Shown: positions 46,170 through 56,084 of the stretch, piece by piece | How the letters are laid out: each line of letters opens with the position of its first letter | How positions within the stretch are numbered: the stretch's first letter is position 1 | From: Caldilineaceae bacterium | GTDB taxonomy: Bacteria > Chloroflexota > Anaerolineae > Caldilineales > Caldilineaceae | Length of the DNA: 64,000 nucleotides | Direction of reading: 5' to 3' | Assembly (NCBI GenBank): GCA_022842065.1 | Contig: JALHQH010000008.1 | Location: 297,183-361,182 of the forward strand | The notes under the pieces: model-generated | Database searches by the model: none | Seen by the model: only the letters and a program-made list of their open reading frames with translations | What the model was told of the DNA's origin: nothing | Position numbers and translations under genes: made by a program

Positions 46170-48212
46170 CTAATCAACCACCTGGGTAACCAGCAGTTCT
46201 TCGCCGAGCATGTCGGTAATTTTGACGGCGACGGTGGTGGGGGTGAGCGGTCCGGCGATTTCGTATTTGCCGTGCACCATTTCGTTGCGCTTGCGGGGCG
46301 CATCAGCCAGGGCCACCCGTAGCACCTGGCCATCGTAGTCGGGGTCGATTGCTACACTGTCAACCATGGCGCGCCAGTCGCTGATCGTCGGTGTGACGAC
46401 CCCGCCGGTGCGTTGAAGCCGAGTAATGATGGTGGGTGAGATAAAGTCGCGGATCTGGATCTGTAACTTGCTACGGTCAGTCGTGTGCCGGCTGACTGTA
46501 ATGCGCGCTTGGGCCGGCTGGTGGACAAAAAAACCACCGTAACGGGGATCGCTGTACAGCTCAATCACCTCCAGATGGTTGAACCCCAGCGACGGTATGC
46601 CCTGCTGCACGCCCTGACGGTGGCGATTCCAGTTAGTCACCCATTCCGCCGTCGTTACTTCACTGCCCAAGCAGATCACCACCACCCCGCGCCCTTCTTG
46701 GGGTCGGCTATGCAGTTCTGCGCCAATGGCTGCCAAGTCGGCTACCAGCAAGGGGCGGCTGAAATCGGCGAATTTAACCAGTCGCTCGCCGAGCTTGCCT
46801 TCAAAAAAAACATCATTGCGCGTGCGTTGTACGCCAACCGCTTCACTCGCCAACCCGACCAGTGCAGCCTGCGATAAGGGGGCACTAAGCGTCCCGTTCG
46901 GCAAGTCGGCACCACCAAGCGCGTAGCCATTGATGCGATAAAGGGCAAATGTGGCGTGCGCGGCTGGGTGATCACTTGTCTTTGTAATTTTGGCGTTGAT
47001 GTCACCGTGTAGCCGCTGCACCACTGTCTGGATCGAACCCCAGTTGATATCGCAGCCGATCCAGCGCCGATCCAACTTTTGGGCCACGGCCAAGGTCGTG
47101 CCGGAACCCATAAAGCAGTCGAGCACCAAGTCGCCGGGGTTAGTTGAAGCGCTGATGATCCGCTCCAGTAGCGCCTCCGTTTTTTGGGTGGGATAGCCAA
47201 CCTCTTCGCTGGGGGTAGTACCCAGGCCAGGAATGTCATCCCACAAATTGTCGATTACCTGTTCGGCCATGTAACAGTCATCGCCACCTTCATCGCGCCA
47301 GGGGGTCAGATAATATTTGATGCCAATGCTGCCGCCGTTGGAGCCATAGACGCGTTCGTTGGCCGTGTCGATCACAATGGTGCCGCCAAAGGGCGCATAG
47401 AGGCGACCGGCGGCATGCAATTCACACAAGCGCGCAAAACTGTAACTGCCTGGATCGGAAGTACGAAAGAAGCCGCCTTCATCCTGCAGATAGTGCCGCG
47501 CCGCTTCGGCTGCGGTCATGATCACCCGTTTTTTGGGGGGATGCCAACAGGGTGGTGCGCTGCGGTTCTTGGCGAAAATTTCAATCGAATGGGTGCTATA
47601 GGGAAAATAAAAGGCATTGACCTTGGCCCCACGCGCCACCTGGCTCCGCCACGCAATCGTGTTGAGATAGTTATCCGGCCCAAAGACCTCTTCCAGCAAC
47701 ATGCGCAGGTGGTGGACCTTGCGGTGGTCACAGTGCAGCCAGAGTGTACCATCTTCGGCCAGCAGTTCGCGCAACAGGGGCAGCCGCTCATACATGAATT
47801 GCAGATAGTTGTCATTCGCCCAGATGTCGCTGTATTGGACCTGTTCGCCCAGCGAGGGCGCAGCCCCGTTGAGCCGTTCGGCCTCACCCCCGCGCAAACG
47901 GACCTGGCGCACATAGTCGGCCCCGCTATCAAATGGTGGGTCAATGTAAATCAGCCGCACTTGCCCGCGCCAGCCATTGGCCAACAGGTGCGCAAGCACT
48001 TCCCGGTTATCGCCATGATAGATCGCATTAAGCGCTGCGGTTGCGGTCGGCAGCGATGGGGGCGTAAAGGTTTCGACACACTGGGCCGGCAAGACCGGGA
48101 AGTGGGCAGGGGCGCGTTTGCCCACCCAAGTGAGCATCGGTCGCCCCTTGGCACTTTGCACGGTTATCTGCTCAGGCATTTGCCTGGCCGTAAAATCGGG
48201 CGATTCAGCCAT
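46170..48212 (-). CDS. Site-specific DNA methyltransferase, type III Mod-like (beta class)
   Basis: 680 residues. Motif IV DPPF (D91 onward, in LIYIDPPFDSGADY) precedes the SAM motif CFMGSGTT (about 365-372), the order of beta-class N6-adenine or N4-cytosine methyltransferases such as type III Mod. Target recognition would lie between them (about 170-340). A C-terminal 230-residue domain follows. Its start overlaps the stop of the helicase gene by 8 bases. It modifies DNA at a specific sequence; the site cannot be inferred. Confidence 0.9.
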   Translation of the reverse strand: MAESPDFTARQMPEQITVQSAKGRPMLTWVGKRAPAHFPVLPAQCVETFTPPSLPTATAALNAIYHGDNREVLAHLLANGWRGQVRLIYIDPPFDSGADYVRQVRLRGGEAERLNGAAPSLGEQVQYSDIWANDNYLQFMYERLPLLRELLAEDGTLWLHCDHRKVHHLRMLLEEVFGPDNYLNTIAWRSQVARGAKVNAFYFPYSTHSIEIFAKNRSAPPCWHPPKKRVIMTAAEAARHYLQDEGGFFRTSDPGSYSFARLCELHAAGRLYAPFGGTIVIDTANERVYGSNGGSIGIKYYLTPWRDEGGDDCYMAEQVIDNLWDDIPGLGTTPSEEVGYPTQKTEALLERIISASTNPGDLVLDCFMGSGTTLAVAQKLDRRWIGCDINWGSIQTVVQRLHGDINAKITKTSDHPAAHATFALYRINGYALGGADLPNGTLSAPLSQAALVGLASEAVGVQRTRNDVFFEGKLGERLVKFADFSRPLLVADLAAIGAELHSRPQEGRGVVVICLGSEVTTAEWVTNWNRHRQGVQQGIPSLGFNHLEVIELYSDPRYGGFFVHQPAQARITVSRHTTDRSKLQIQIRDFISPTIITRLQRTGGVVTPTISDWRAMVDSVAIDPDYDGQVLRVALADAPRKRNEMVHGKYEIAGPLTPTTVAVKITDMLGEELLVTQVVD

Positions 48213-50217
48213 GTGTCGCCTCTGGGTTATTTTGACATTGGGCTTCGATCTGGCGGCGCAACCCCGGCAAATGGCTGTGCGGGATCAGCCCTTCGGCACC
48301 ATAGAGCGGTTGGAGCGCGTCGTAGATAGTCCAGAGTTCAAGTCGATAGATCGCCGAAAATTCGACGATTGTGGTGTAAAGATCAAGGGCCGGGGCCAAG
48401 TTAGGTTCAACCAGTTCGGCGGTGCGGCGCAGCGTTAACGCCCCCTGATCAAGGGTAAAGTTTGCCCGTTGCAGCGTCGGCGTAACCACCTTGGGCAGCC
48501 GCAGCTGGAGCCGCGCCGGTGGCTGCCAGTGGTGGTGAGGCAAGGGTTGGGGCACCAGGGCCGTAATTGGTTCAGCAACTGCGGCTGGGGTTGGTTTATG
48601 GGGCGCAGCAATAGCCAGATCGCGGAGGGTTTCGCCATAAGTATCCCGTAGCTGGCGGGCGAGCAGCGCGCGGTTTTCCGCAGAGAGATAGATGCGCGCG
48701 CCAACCTGGTTACCCGGCGTCTGGCGCAGACAGCGCGATGCCGCCTGTAGGACGAAGTTGTTACTCGTCTTTAGCTGGCGCAGCAAGGCACAGGCAAAGA
48801 GCGCCGGCACATCCCAGCCTTCCACCCCGCGGTCAACGAGCAGGGCAATCCGATGGGGTGATTGCGGCTGATGGAAACGGTCAAAGTCCGCCTTATTGTC
48901 ACAGCGGGTGTGGTGTTCAAGCAGAATCGTCGGCGCATAACCCAGCGCAACCAAAAGCCGTTCCAGGGTGGGACGGGCCACCACAATATCGGCGGTCTTG
49001 GGAAAATAGATCGCCAGCTTGGCCGGGGTGCCGTCGGGCAAGTTGACCTGGGCATAGGTGTCGAAAAAGTCGCGGATGATGGCGCTCATCGTCACCAGCA
49101 TCGCATCCGCGGTGCCTGCCACTTCCGCATAGGTGATAATGTTGTCGCCTACCGGTTTGAGAATCCCATCGCGGATGCCGGCGGCCAGTCCATACCAGAC
49201 CACCACATCCGGCAGCGATTGGCGGCGAAAATAGGGGGTGCCGGTGGTGTTGATAACGCAGCTCACGTTGGTCTGCGCGGCAAGAAAATCGACCGTTTTG
49301 CGCACTTTTTTCAGGTCGTCACCCAGGGCGCGGCCGTAGGTGTGATGGGCTTCATCGGAGAAGATCGCGAGTTGCGGCAGGCTCGCAATCGCCTGTAGGC
49401 GCAGATTGGCGACTTCTGCTTTGGCGCTGGCCACTTGTGCCTCGCTCCAGAGCGGACCGAGTTGCCCTTTGCGGATCTGCTCCTGTTGGATGCGGATCTT
49501 TTCCGTGTTGGTGATAATCACATTGTACTGGCTCCCAGCCAGCACGGGAATCGCCCGCGCCCCATCCTGTGGCACAATAAATTTGACCGCGGCCGCAAAG
49601 GGATTGTAGAGATGGGGGGGCAGAACTGCTTGATAGGCCAGATTGACCAGTGCGCGCAGTGACTCAAGAATCGTCCGCCCTGGGGCAAAGACCAGCGCAT
49701 TCTGGACAAAAGGGGCAGTTGGGTAATGCAAGGCCAGGGCAAACTCAGTGGCGATAATCGCGCCGATCAACACCGTTTTACCGACGCCCATGGCCAGCGC
49801 AAAGATGTAGCTGGGATAGGCCAGGGTCACACTTTCGCGTAGACTCTCCAGCTTGAACTGGGCGACAAATTCATCATCGGTGGTGAGACGGGCGACGAAC
49901 TTTGTCGGATCTTGTTCAGCCGTTTGCCAGGCCAGGGCCGGAATTTGTAAGGCGCTGCGCCACGTTTCAGGATCGGGAAAGAGTTGGTTGTAAAGCGCCA
50001 GCACGGTGGGGGTGCCGGCGACCAAGCGCAAATACCAATAACTTTCCAACGCGGCGAATTGAGGGGGACGTAGCTGTAAGGCCGTATCCGCCGGCAACTT
50101 GGCCCAGCGCAAGAGTTCACCAACCACTGGATATGCAGGGTGGCCATAATCTTGAGCACGCCAGCCGGCAACTTCCTGGGCCAGCCGTTGGTAGAGGGTG
50201 CGCGTAGTGGTCGACAT
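48205..50217 (-). CDS. Type III Res-like DEAD/DEAH helicase
   Basis: 670 residues from ATG 50217 (MSTTTRT); the longer frame to 50298 lies inside trmB. SF2 helicase motifs: Walker A AMGVGKT (142-147), DEAH box SDEAHHTYG (D288-H291), motif III NTTGTPY and motif VI QAASRCLRQTPG. Partner of the methyltransferase gene downstream. Type III Res subunits normally run to 900 or more residues with a C-terminal PD-(D/E)XK nuclease. Here the tail after motif VI is about 140 residues and no such motif is visible, so cleavage ability is doubtful. Confidence 0.85.
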   Translation of the reverse strand: MSTTTRTLYQRLAQEVAGWRAQDYGHPAYPVVGELLRWAKLPADTALQLRPPQFAALESYWYLRLVAGTPTVLALYNQLFPDPETWRSALQIPALAWQTAEQDPTKFVARLTTDDEFVAQFKLESLRESVTLAYPSYIFALAMGVGKTVLIGAIIATEFALALHYPTAPFVQNALVFAPGRTILESLRALVNLAYQAVLPPHLYNPFAAAVKFIVPQDGARAIPVLAGSQYNVIITNTEKIRIQQEQIRKGQLGPLWSEAQVASAKAEVANLRLQAIASLPQLAIFSDEAHHTYGRALGDDLKKVRKTVDFLAAQTNVSCVINTTGTPYFRRQSLPDVVVWYGLAAGIRDGILKPVGDNIITYAEVAGTADAMLVTMSAIIRDFFDTYAQVNLPDGTPAKLAIYFPKTADIVVARPTLERLLVALGYAPTILLEHHTRCDNKADFDRFHQPQSPHRIALLVDRGVEGWDVPALFACALLRQLKTSNNFVLQAASRCLRQTPGNQVGARIYLSAENRALLARQLRDTYGETLRDLAIAAPHKPTPAAVAEPITALVPQPLPHHHWQPPARLQLRLPKVVTPTLQRANFTLDQGALTLRRTAELVEPNLAPALDLYTTIVEFSAIYRLELWTIYDALQPLYGAEGLIPHSHLPGLRRQIEAQCQNNPEATHG

Positions 50218-50225
50218 AGCCGTGA

Positions 50226-51062
50226 TCAGACGCTGTTTGGCAAAGGTGACCGCGCAAAATAGTAGGCATAGACGGGGCGCTGGCGTTGTAGGCACCAAAA
50301 TTCGCGGTGCGTAGGGACATAGTCGCCAATTTGGAGGGCAAGTGTCGGATTATGCGCCCCAAAGGCTGGATGGCTCTCGACCAGCTCACAGACCATGGCA
50401 CCATATTCGGCCACATCACTCTTAAAAAAGAGCAGGCCACCAGGGCGTAATTTGGCCGCCAGCAGATCGACAAAGGGGGGCGAGAAGAGCCGCTTTACCC
50501 GGTGCTGATCCTTCCACCAGGGATCGGGAAAGAGAATGTGCATCATATCCACTCGCCCCTCGGGCAAGAGGCGTGGCAGGCTAAAGCGGCAGTCGTCGTC
50601 ACTTAACCAGAGATTGTCGATGCCCAGGCGACCCACGCGGGTGAGGCAGAGGCGGGTTGCCTTGATCTTGGTCTCATAGCCCAGAAAGAGCGTCTCGGGG
50701 TGACGCACCGCACGGTCAAGGAGAAAGTCACCGCGCCCGTAACCGATCTCGACTTCTACCCGGCGATCCGACGCCAGCGCGGCGCGCAACTGCGCGCCAT
50801 TGTGCCCACGCGCATCGTTGAGGGCCAGCGTGCGAAAGAAGGGCTGATCGATCCCCCACGGCGGTAGCAGATGCGAATTGGGCCGTTGCCGCGGGTCCCC
50901 GCCGATCAGGCCACGGCCGGCAAGCCAGTCGGCATGGGCCTTTGCTCGCTCTGCCTCCGTCCATTCAGCCCAGGTAAAATCCATGCGACCGGCAGAAAAT
51001 GGTGCCGTCTGATAATCTAAGATGGGGTTATTCAATGATTTGTGGTTTTCCATTATATACAA
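50226..51062 (-). CDS. trmB: tRNA (guanine-N7-)-methyltransferase
   Basis: 278 residues (an internal Met at residue 4 is an alternative start). Family marks: SAM motif [15 protein letters not shown], the acidic [12 protein letters not shown] and the TrmB signature [18 protein letters not shown], then [12 protein letters not shown]. The enzyme methylates G46 in tRNA. The N-terminal 60 residues ([20 protein letters not shown]) are an extension found in this phylum. Its stop is 8 bases before the helicase start, so it leads an operon with the restriction-like genes, an odd pairing. Confidence 0.9.
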   Translation of the reverse strand: MYIMENHKSLNNPILDYQTAPFSAGRMDFTWAEWTEAERAKAHADWLAGRGLIGGDPRQRPNSHLLPPWGIDQPFFRTLALNDARGHNGAQLRAALASDRRVEVEIGYGRGDFLLDRAVRHPETLFLGYETKIKATRLCLTRVGRLGIDNLWLSDDDCRFSLPRLLPEGRVDMMHILFPDPWWKDQHRVKRLFSPPFVDLLAAKLRPGGLLFFKSDVAEYGAMVCELVESHPAFGAHNPTLALQIGDYVPTHREFWCLQRQRPVYAYYFARSPLPNSV

Positions 51063-51236
51063 ATGACGTATTTTTGCCTATGCAATTCAAACCGCTAGAT
51101 GTTATACTACCATTTGTTGCGGAATATTCAGTATTTCGTAATTTTGATAAATATTGTTTAATTGTTAAGCTTATCGCTGTAAGTCATCGTTCGGCTGCTG
51201 ACGGGTCAGTTACAGCCCTTGTAGGTTAGCAAAGCC

Positions 51237-54200
51237 ATGAACTACCAGGTCACTCGCACTAAAATTATTCCACCGCGCCGGCGCTCCGACCTGCTTTCCA
51301 GGCAACGCTTGCTGGATACGCTCTACGAGTTTCTCGATTTTAAGCTTATCATCTTAATCGCGCCTGCCGGTTATGGCAAAACCTTCCTACTGGTAGATTT
51401 TGCCCAATCTGCCGAACTGCCCGTGTGTTGGTTTGCCCTAGACCCGCTGGATCGCGACCTGCATCGGTTTTTTGTCCACTTTATCGCTGCGCTGGCTGAA
51501 CGTTTTCCCGAATTTGGGCGCGCTTCCATGGCCGCTTTGGAGAGCTTGGCAAATGGGCAAGGGGCAATCGAGCAACTCGTTGCCACCATTGTCAACGATC
51601 TCTATGAACATGTGCGCGAGCACTTTGTCTTTGTCGTCGACGACTTCTTTCTGGTCGAAGATAACCCGACGATCAATCTCTTTATCAGCCAATTTGTGCA
51701 ACAGGTGGATGAGAACTGTCACCTGGTATTAGCCTCGCGCAAGTTGCTAAGCATTCCTGACATGGCACTGATGATCGCACGCGGTTATGTGGGCGGCATC
51801 GACTTTGAGGATCTGGCCTTTGCACCGGCCGAGTTGCAGGCCCTGACCCAGCAGAACTATGGCTATCAGATGGCCCCAGCGGAAGCGACGGCGCTGGTGG
51901 AGGCGACCGATGGCTGGATCATTGGCCTGTTACTCTCGGCGCAGAGCAAATTGCGGAGCATTTCTGGGCGTATGCGGTTAATGCGTGCTTCCGGCCTTGA
52001 TCTCTATGACTACCTCGCCGAGCAGGTATTGAATCAGCAACCAGAGATAATCCGGGATTTTCTCTTGCGCACAGCGTTGTTGGAAGAGTTTGATGCCGAT
52101 CTCTGCGCCGTGATCCTCGGCGAAGCCTGGCGGCCACCGGATCAAAGCTGGGCCAATCTCATTGACGAAGTGCTGGGCCGTAACCTCTTTGTCTTGCCAC
52201 TGGGGGAAGATAGTGCCTGGCTGCGCTACAACCATGTCTTTCAGGACTTTCTGCAAAAGCGCCTGATGAAGGTGCGCCCCGAAGAAGAGAAGATGATCCT
52301 GGAACGGCTCTCGGCCTACTACCAACAGCGCGAGGATTGGGAAAAGGCACACTATTATTTAAAGCGCATGGGTGATCTTGGTCTAATTGCCGCGCTGCTG
52401 GAACGGGCCGGTCTAGCCCTCCTCTATGGCGGGCGGATTTCGCTCTTGAGCACCTGGTTGAGTGAATTGCCCCCCGACTTTTTACGCGAACGCCCGGCGT
52501 TGCAATCGCTCTATGGCGCGGTGATTGTCCGCCGCGACAATGCGAAACAAGGGTTGGCGTTGCTCAACGAGGCGGCGACGGCATTGCAGGCCGCCGGCGA
52601 TCAATTGCACCTGGCCCATACATTGGTGCGGCGCGCCGTGGTTCATCGGTTGCTCGGCCATTATCAATCGGCGCTGACGGATGCCGATCAGGTGCTCGCC
52701 TTGCTACCCGCGCAGGCGACAGTTGATGCGCCCACGGCACTGGCCCGTGTGTTGGCGTTGCGCTCCAAAGGGTTAATCTTATACCACATTGGTAAGCCGG
52801 AAGTGGGCCTTGATCATTTACAGGAAGCCCTGGCGATCTATCAAGGGCTGCATGACAGTTACAACATCGCCTTGACCACACAGGATATTGCCCTCAGCTA
52901 TTTACAATTAGGGCAATACAGCAACGCGCTGCCGCGCTTTGAACATGCCCTGGCCGCCTGGCGCGGCCAGGGCAATCTTTCCGGCCAAGCGCTCGTTTTA
53001 AATAACATGGGCTATCTGTTTAGCCTGCAGGGTAAGTATGAAGAGGCCTTAACCCATTTGGAAGAGGCGCTTGCCTGTGCCCAGCGCAGCGGCTATACGC
53101 GAATTGTCTGTTATGCTTTGCTCAGCATCGGTGATCTCTTTGCCGATCTGGATCTGTGGGAAGCGGCCTTGGAAGTCTATGAACAGGCCATGCCGATCAT
53201 TCGCCAGCGCAATGAGCAGGTGCTCTTGCTCTCGTTGGAATTGGCCCTGGCGCGCTTAGCCAGCTTTACCGCCGATTGGGAAGGTGCTTTTCTCCACCTG
53301 GACAGCGCCAGCAAATTGGTGATGGCGCAAAAATCGGGCTATGAATGGGGTTTATATCAATTGACGGTAGGGCGCTGTTATCTCGCCCAATCAAAGGCCA
53401 TGGAGGCGGTTGCCCCGTTGCAGGAAGCACTCCTACACTTTGATGATCGGGGGCAGCCAATTGAAGTCACCTGTACACACTTGCTGTTGGCCGCGGCGCT
53501 CTACACCGCGAAAGCAGCCAACGCACAGGAGCATTTACGCCAGGGCCTGGATCTGGCCGCCGGGCTCGAAAGTCACTATGTCGTGCTCACCATTATGCGG
53601 AGCCTGCGCCCCTATTGGCATAACCGCAAAGCACTGGCCGCAGACAGTCGTTTGGCGCGCTGGCTTGAAGAGGTCGATCGTTTTGAGCAGATCATCCCCA
53701 AACAGAATCGCCATCTGCGCAAAATTGCCTCGCCCATGCTGGCCACTTTGCTCGTACAACCGCCAGAGTTTGTCATCCGCACCTTAGGGCGGGTCGAGGT
53801 GACGGTTAACGAAAAGTCGCTGACCAATAGTGACTGGCAGACGATCATTTCGCGCGATCTCTTCCTCTGCCTGTTGGCCCATCCAGAGGGACTGACCAAA
53901 GAAGCGATTGGGGCTATCTTCTGGCCTGATGCGTCCACCTCCGAGTTGAAGACCCGTTTCAAGAATGCCATTTACCGCCTGCGCAATGCCCTGCGACAAG
54001 ATGTGGTGCTCTTTACCAATGACTTCTATCATTACAACTGGGCAATTGATTACCAATATGATGTTGAAGAATTTTTGCAGAAGGTCGGCGAAGGCGACCG
54101 CACCACCGCGCCAGCCGAAAAGATCGAGCGCTATCAAGCCGCCGTTGCCCTCTATCGGGGCGCCTATTTGCCCGATGTGGATGCGTCGTGGGCTTGGTCG

Positions 54201-54488
54201 ACGCGTGAACATTTACAGCGCATTTTTATTGATACGGCGTTGACCCTCGTTCAACTTACCTTCGCGCAACAAGCATATAGCGTGGCATTAGAAGTCTGCC
54301 AGCGCGTGCTAACGGAAGATTCCTGCATGGAAGATGCGCATCGGTTGGCAATGCAGATTCATGCTGCGCAGGGCAACCGGGCTGCGGTTGCGCGTCAATT
54401 CGCGCTCTGCCAGAAGGCTCTCCTCGAGGAAGTGGATGCCCCACCCTCGCCACAAACCGAAGCCCTGTATGCTAGCTTAATGCAATAA
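51237..54488 (+). CDS. STAND ATPase - TPR - SARP-like (BTAD) transcriptional regulator
   Basis: 1083 residues. N-terminal MalT/STAND NTPase with P-loop APAGYGKT (G45-T49), Walker B FVFVVDDFF and the arm-like segment after it (to about 370). TPR repeats occupy about 380-800 (for example YQSALTDADQVLALLP, NALPRFEHALAAWR, YEEALTHLEEALACAQ). The C-terminus is an OmpR-like winged helix (about 845-935: RTLGRVEVTV, DLFLCLLAHPEG, AIFWPD) and a BTAD helical domain (about 945-1083). It is predicted to oligomerise on ligand binding and activate transcription. It is followed on the same strand by a small peptide gene, DUF5317, an NHLP-like gene and a histidine kinase, its likely regulon. Confidence 0.9.
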   Translation: MNYQVTRTKIIPPRRRSDLLSRQRLLDTLYEFLDFKLIILIAPAGYGKTFLLVDFAQSAELPVCWFALDPLDRDLHRFFVHFIAALAERFPEFGRASMAALESLANGQGAIEQLVATIVNDLYEHVREHFVFVVDDFFLVEDNPTINLFISQFVQQVDENCHLVLASRKLLSIPDMALMIARGYVGGIDFEDLAFAPAELQALTQQNYGYQMAPAEATALVEATDGWIIGLLLSAQSKLRSISGRMRLMRASGLDLYDYLAEQVLNQQPEIIRDFLLRTALLEEFDADLCAVILGEAWRPPDQSWANLIDEVLGRNLFVLPLGEDSAWLRYNHVFQDFLQKRLMKVRPEEEKMILERLSAYYQQREDWEKAHYYLKRMGDLGLIAALLERAGLALLYGGRISLLSTWLSELPPDFLRERPALQSLYGAVIVRRDNAKQGLALLNEAATALQAAGDQLHLAHTLVRRAVVHRLLGHYQSALTDADQVLALLPAQATVDAPTALARVLALRSKGLILYHIGKPEVGLDHLQEALAIYQGLHDSYNIALTTQDIALSYLQLGQYSNALPRFEHALAAWRGQGNLSGQALVLNNMGYLFSLQGKYEEALTHLEEALACAQRSGYTRIVCYALLSIGDLFADLDLWEAALEVYEQAMPIIRQRNEQVLLLSLELALARLASFTADWEGAFLHLDSASKLVMAQKSGYEWGLYQLTVGRCYLAQSKAMEAVAPLQEALLHFDDRGQPIEVTCTHLLLAAALYTAKAANAQEHLRQGLDLAAGLESHYVVLTIMRSLRPYWHNRKALAADSRLARWLEEVDRFEQIIPKQNRHLRKIASPMLATLLVQPPEFVIRTLGRVEVTVNEKSLTNSDWQTIISRDLFLCLLAHPEGLTKEAIGAIFWPDASTSELKTRFKNAIYRLRNALRQDVVLFTNDFYHYNWAIDYQYDVEEFLQKVGEGDRTTAPAEKIERYQAAVALYRGAYLPDVDASWAWSTREHLQRIFIDTALTLVQLTFAQQAYSVALEVCQRVLTEDSCMEDAHRLAMQIHAAQGNRAAVARQFALCQKALLEEVDAPPSPQTEALYASLMQ

Positions 54489-54536
54489 TCCTCGCGAATT
54501 TTTACAAATTCAATAGACCGCAACCGTGCGCGGCAT

Positions 54537-54577
54537 GGTCCGTGACCTGCCGCCAGTCACGGACTGGCTAGGGCCAC
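54537..54577. repeat. Degenerate copy of the GTCCGTGACC...GGTCACGGAC palindrome
   Basis: GGTCCGTGACCTGCCGCC-AGTCACGGACTGGCTAGGGCCAC resembles the 60-bp palindrome at 40509 with several changes. Flanked by a direct repeat GAATTTTTACAAATT (about 54496 and 54602). Confidence 0.55.
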
Positions 54578-54814
54578 GAGCGTACTCGATGCGTACACAG
54601 TGAATTTTTACAAATTACAAATTGCTTTCAATTTGAGCCTCTTTTGAGCCTACCCTTGCTGCCCGCCGGGTGGCATAATCAAATCAAGTGATGCGACTTA
54701 CATCATACACAACTGCTTGTTCACCCGTCAATGAGCAAGCGTGTTCACTGCTATCACTGTACCGCAATAACCATACCGTCTGCAAAGTATCATTGAATCA
54801 AAGGAGAAAGTACT

Positions 54815-54946
54815 ATGAAACTCAATCGGATTCTTTTCAACGCTGGTCGGATCAACGAACGTCAACTGCGCCTGGCCCTGGCCATCGGTGCATTGGCACT
54901 CTTTGTTCTGGGCGCAGGTGCACCAGGTGCCGGTAGCGATTTCTAA
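54815..54946 (+). CDS. 43-residue membrane-type or secreted peptide, candidate signal peptide or precursor
   Basis: ATG 54815 follows AAAGGAGAAAG at ideal spacing. The peptide has a basic, polar front half (MKLNRILF, then INERQLR), a hydrophobic core LALAIGALALFVLG and a small-residue tail GAGAPGAGSDF ending at TAA. The core could be a signal sequence, with A-x-A type cleavage sites in the Gly/Ala-rich tail, or a single membrane helix. The gene lies between a STAND-BTAD regulator and a DUF5317 membrane protein and would be easily missed by gene callers. I recall similar short peptides beside DUF5317 genes in related genomes. Function unknown; a pheromone or RiPP-like precursor is an inference. 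Confidence 0.7.
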   Translation: MKLNRILFNAGRINERQLRLALAIGALALFVLGAGAPGAGSDF

Positions 54947-55057
54947 TCAGGAAAGTTATTGTTCCGCACCACGTTCAGGTGTTATGACTGCGGCGGCTTA
55001 CACATGCACTATGTCAACCGCTGCGCATAACCCCTGGACGTAAATGGAAATGTTCAG

Positions 55058-55657
55058 GTGATTTTACTCTTTGCCGTTGTTATCGGGTTATTGGCTGGTC
55101 TTCTCCGCGCTCACTATCATCGTCAACCATTCACTATCCCCGAATTGCGCGCAACTTGGTTGGTCGTGCTTGCCTTCGCGCCCCAATCGATTGCTTTTTA
55201 CCTGCCCTTTATACGCCGTGCCATTACCGATCCGTTGGCCGCCCTGGCGTTGGTGAGCTCCCAACTTTTACTATTGGTTTTTGGGTGGCGTAACCGCCGG
55301 CATAGAGCCTTTCTCTTGCTCAATCTTGGTCTGCTTTGTAATTTGCTGGTCATCCTCAGCAATGGCGGCTTGATGCCGATTAGTCCAGAGACGGTCGCAC
55401 AATTGCGCCCGGATCGCCCACTAACCACCTGGCAAGTGGGGGAACGGCTGGGCGCGAGCAAGGATCGGCTGCTACCGGTGGCCGCGACACGTTTTGCCTG
55501 GCTGTCGGATCGTTTTACGCTGCCGGCGTGGATTCCCTATCGGGTTGCCTTCAGCTTTGGCGATCTACTGATCGCCATGGGTGTTATCGTTTTTTTATGG
55601 AATGCGGGTTCTCTTCAATCAACTACAGCGAGCCGTTATGACAATGATCGTGAGTAA
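55058..55657 (+). CDS. DUF5317 integral membrane protein
   Basis: 199 residues with a GTG start. About five hydrophobic segments: LFAVVIGLLAGLL at the N-terminus, then LVVLAFAPQSIAFYLPF, ALALVSSQLLLLVF, LLLNLGLLCNLLVIL, and a last one FGDLLIAMGVIVFLW. Polar GGLMPISPETVAQL in the loop after the fourth helix is the DUF5317 signature. The family has no known activity. It overlaps the next gene by 20 bases, so the two are coupled, and lies 111 bases after the 43-residue peptide gene. Confidence 0.8.
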   Translation: MILLFAVVIGLLAGLLRAHYHRQPFTIPELRATWLVVLAFAPQSIAFYLPFIRRAITDPLAALALVSSQLLLLVFGWRNRRHRAFLLLNLGLLCNLLVILSNGGLMPISPETVAQLRPDRPLTTWQVGERLGASKDRLLPVAATRFAWLSDRFTLPAWIPYRVAFSFGDLLIAMGVIVFLWNAGSLQSTTASRYDNDRE

Positions 55658-56003
55658 CAGCCAGGCCACCGAACTGGAACTCGAACAGTTTCAGCAATCA
55701 ACAACCCAAGCGCGGCTTGAACTGGCGCAGACAAGCCATAGCCCCGAACTCAACCGCTTATTGGTCGCGGCGGTCGTCAACCGGCGTTTTTGTCGGCTTT
55801 TGTTGGCAAATCCAATCGCCGCCTTGGCGGCCGGCTACCGGGGGCAACCCTTCAAATTGACCGCAGCCGAACATGGTCACGTACTTGCGATCCGTGCCAC
55901 TTCCTTGGTGGATTTTGCCCACCAACTGTGCATGGCCGTCCCGCTAGAGCCGGCACCGCTGCGATTGCGGCAACGGTCATCCGTACGCGAAACCCCTAGG
56001 TAA
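55638..56003 (+). CDS. Small NHLP-clan-like protein
   Basis: 121 residues from ATG 55638; other Met/Val starts follow at 55644 and 55650. The segment LLVAAVVNRRFCRLLLANPIAAL, followed by FKLTAAEHGHVLAIRATSLVDFAHQL, matches the pattern of NHLP-clan (nitrile-hydratase-like leader, Os1348/Franean1_4349 type) proteins: D/N-RxFxxxLLxxP..AL, then LTxxE and SLxxFA. In RiPP clusters such domains form the precursor leader. Here the tail after it is 21 residues with Arg/Pro (PLRLRQRSSVRETPR). Overlaps DUF5317. Assignment by pattern memory, so moderate. Confidence 0.6.
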   Translation: MTMIVSNSQATELELEQFQQSTTQARLELAQTSHSPELNRLLVAAVVNRRFCRLLLANPIAALAAGYRGQPFKLTAAEHGHVLAIRATSLVDFAHQLCMAVPLEPAPLRLRQRSSVRETPR

Positions 56004-56084
56004 AGCCTAGACTTGCATCTATAGCTGCAATTGATTACAATCGTTTATATTTGTTTCAATTGATGATGCTACGGCAAAAAGGCT

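Noticed and set aside
47184..48329. 381-codon open frame on the plus strand
   Set aside because: Antisense shadow of the DNA methyltransferase gene, caused by G/C-rich third positions.
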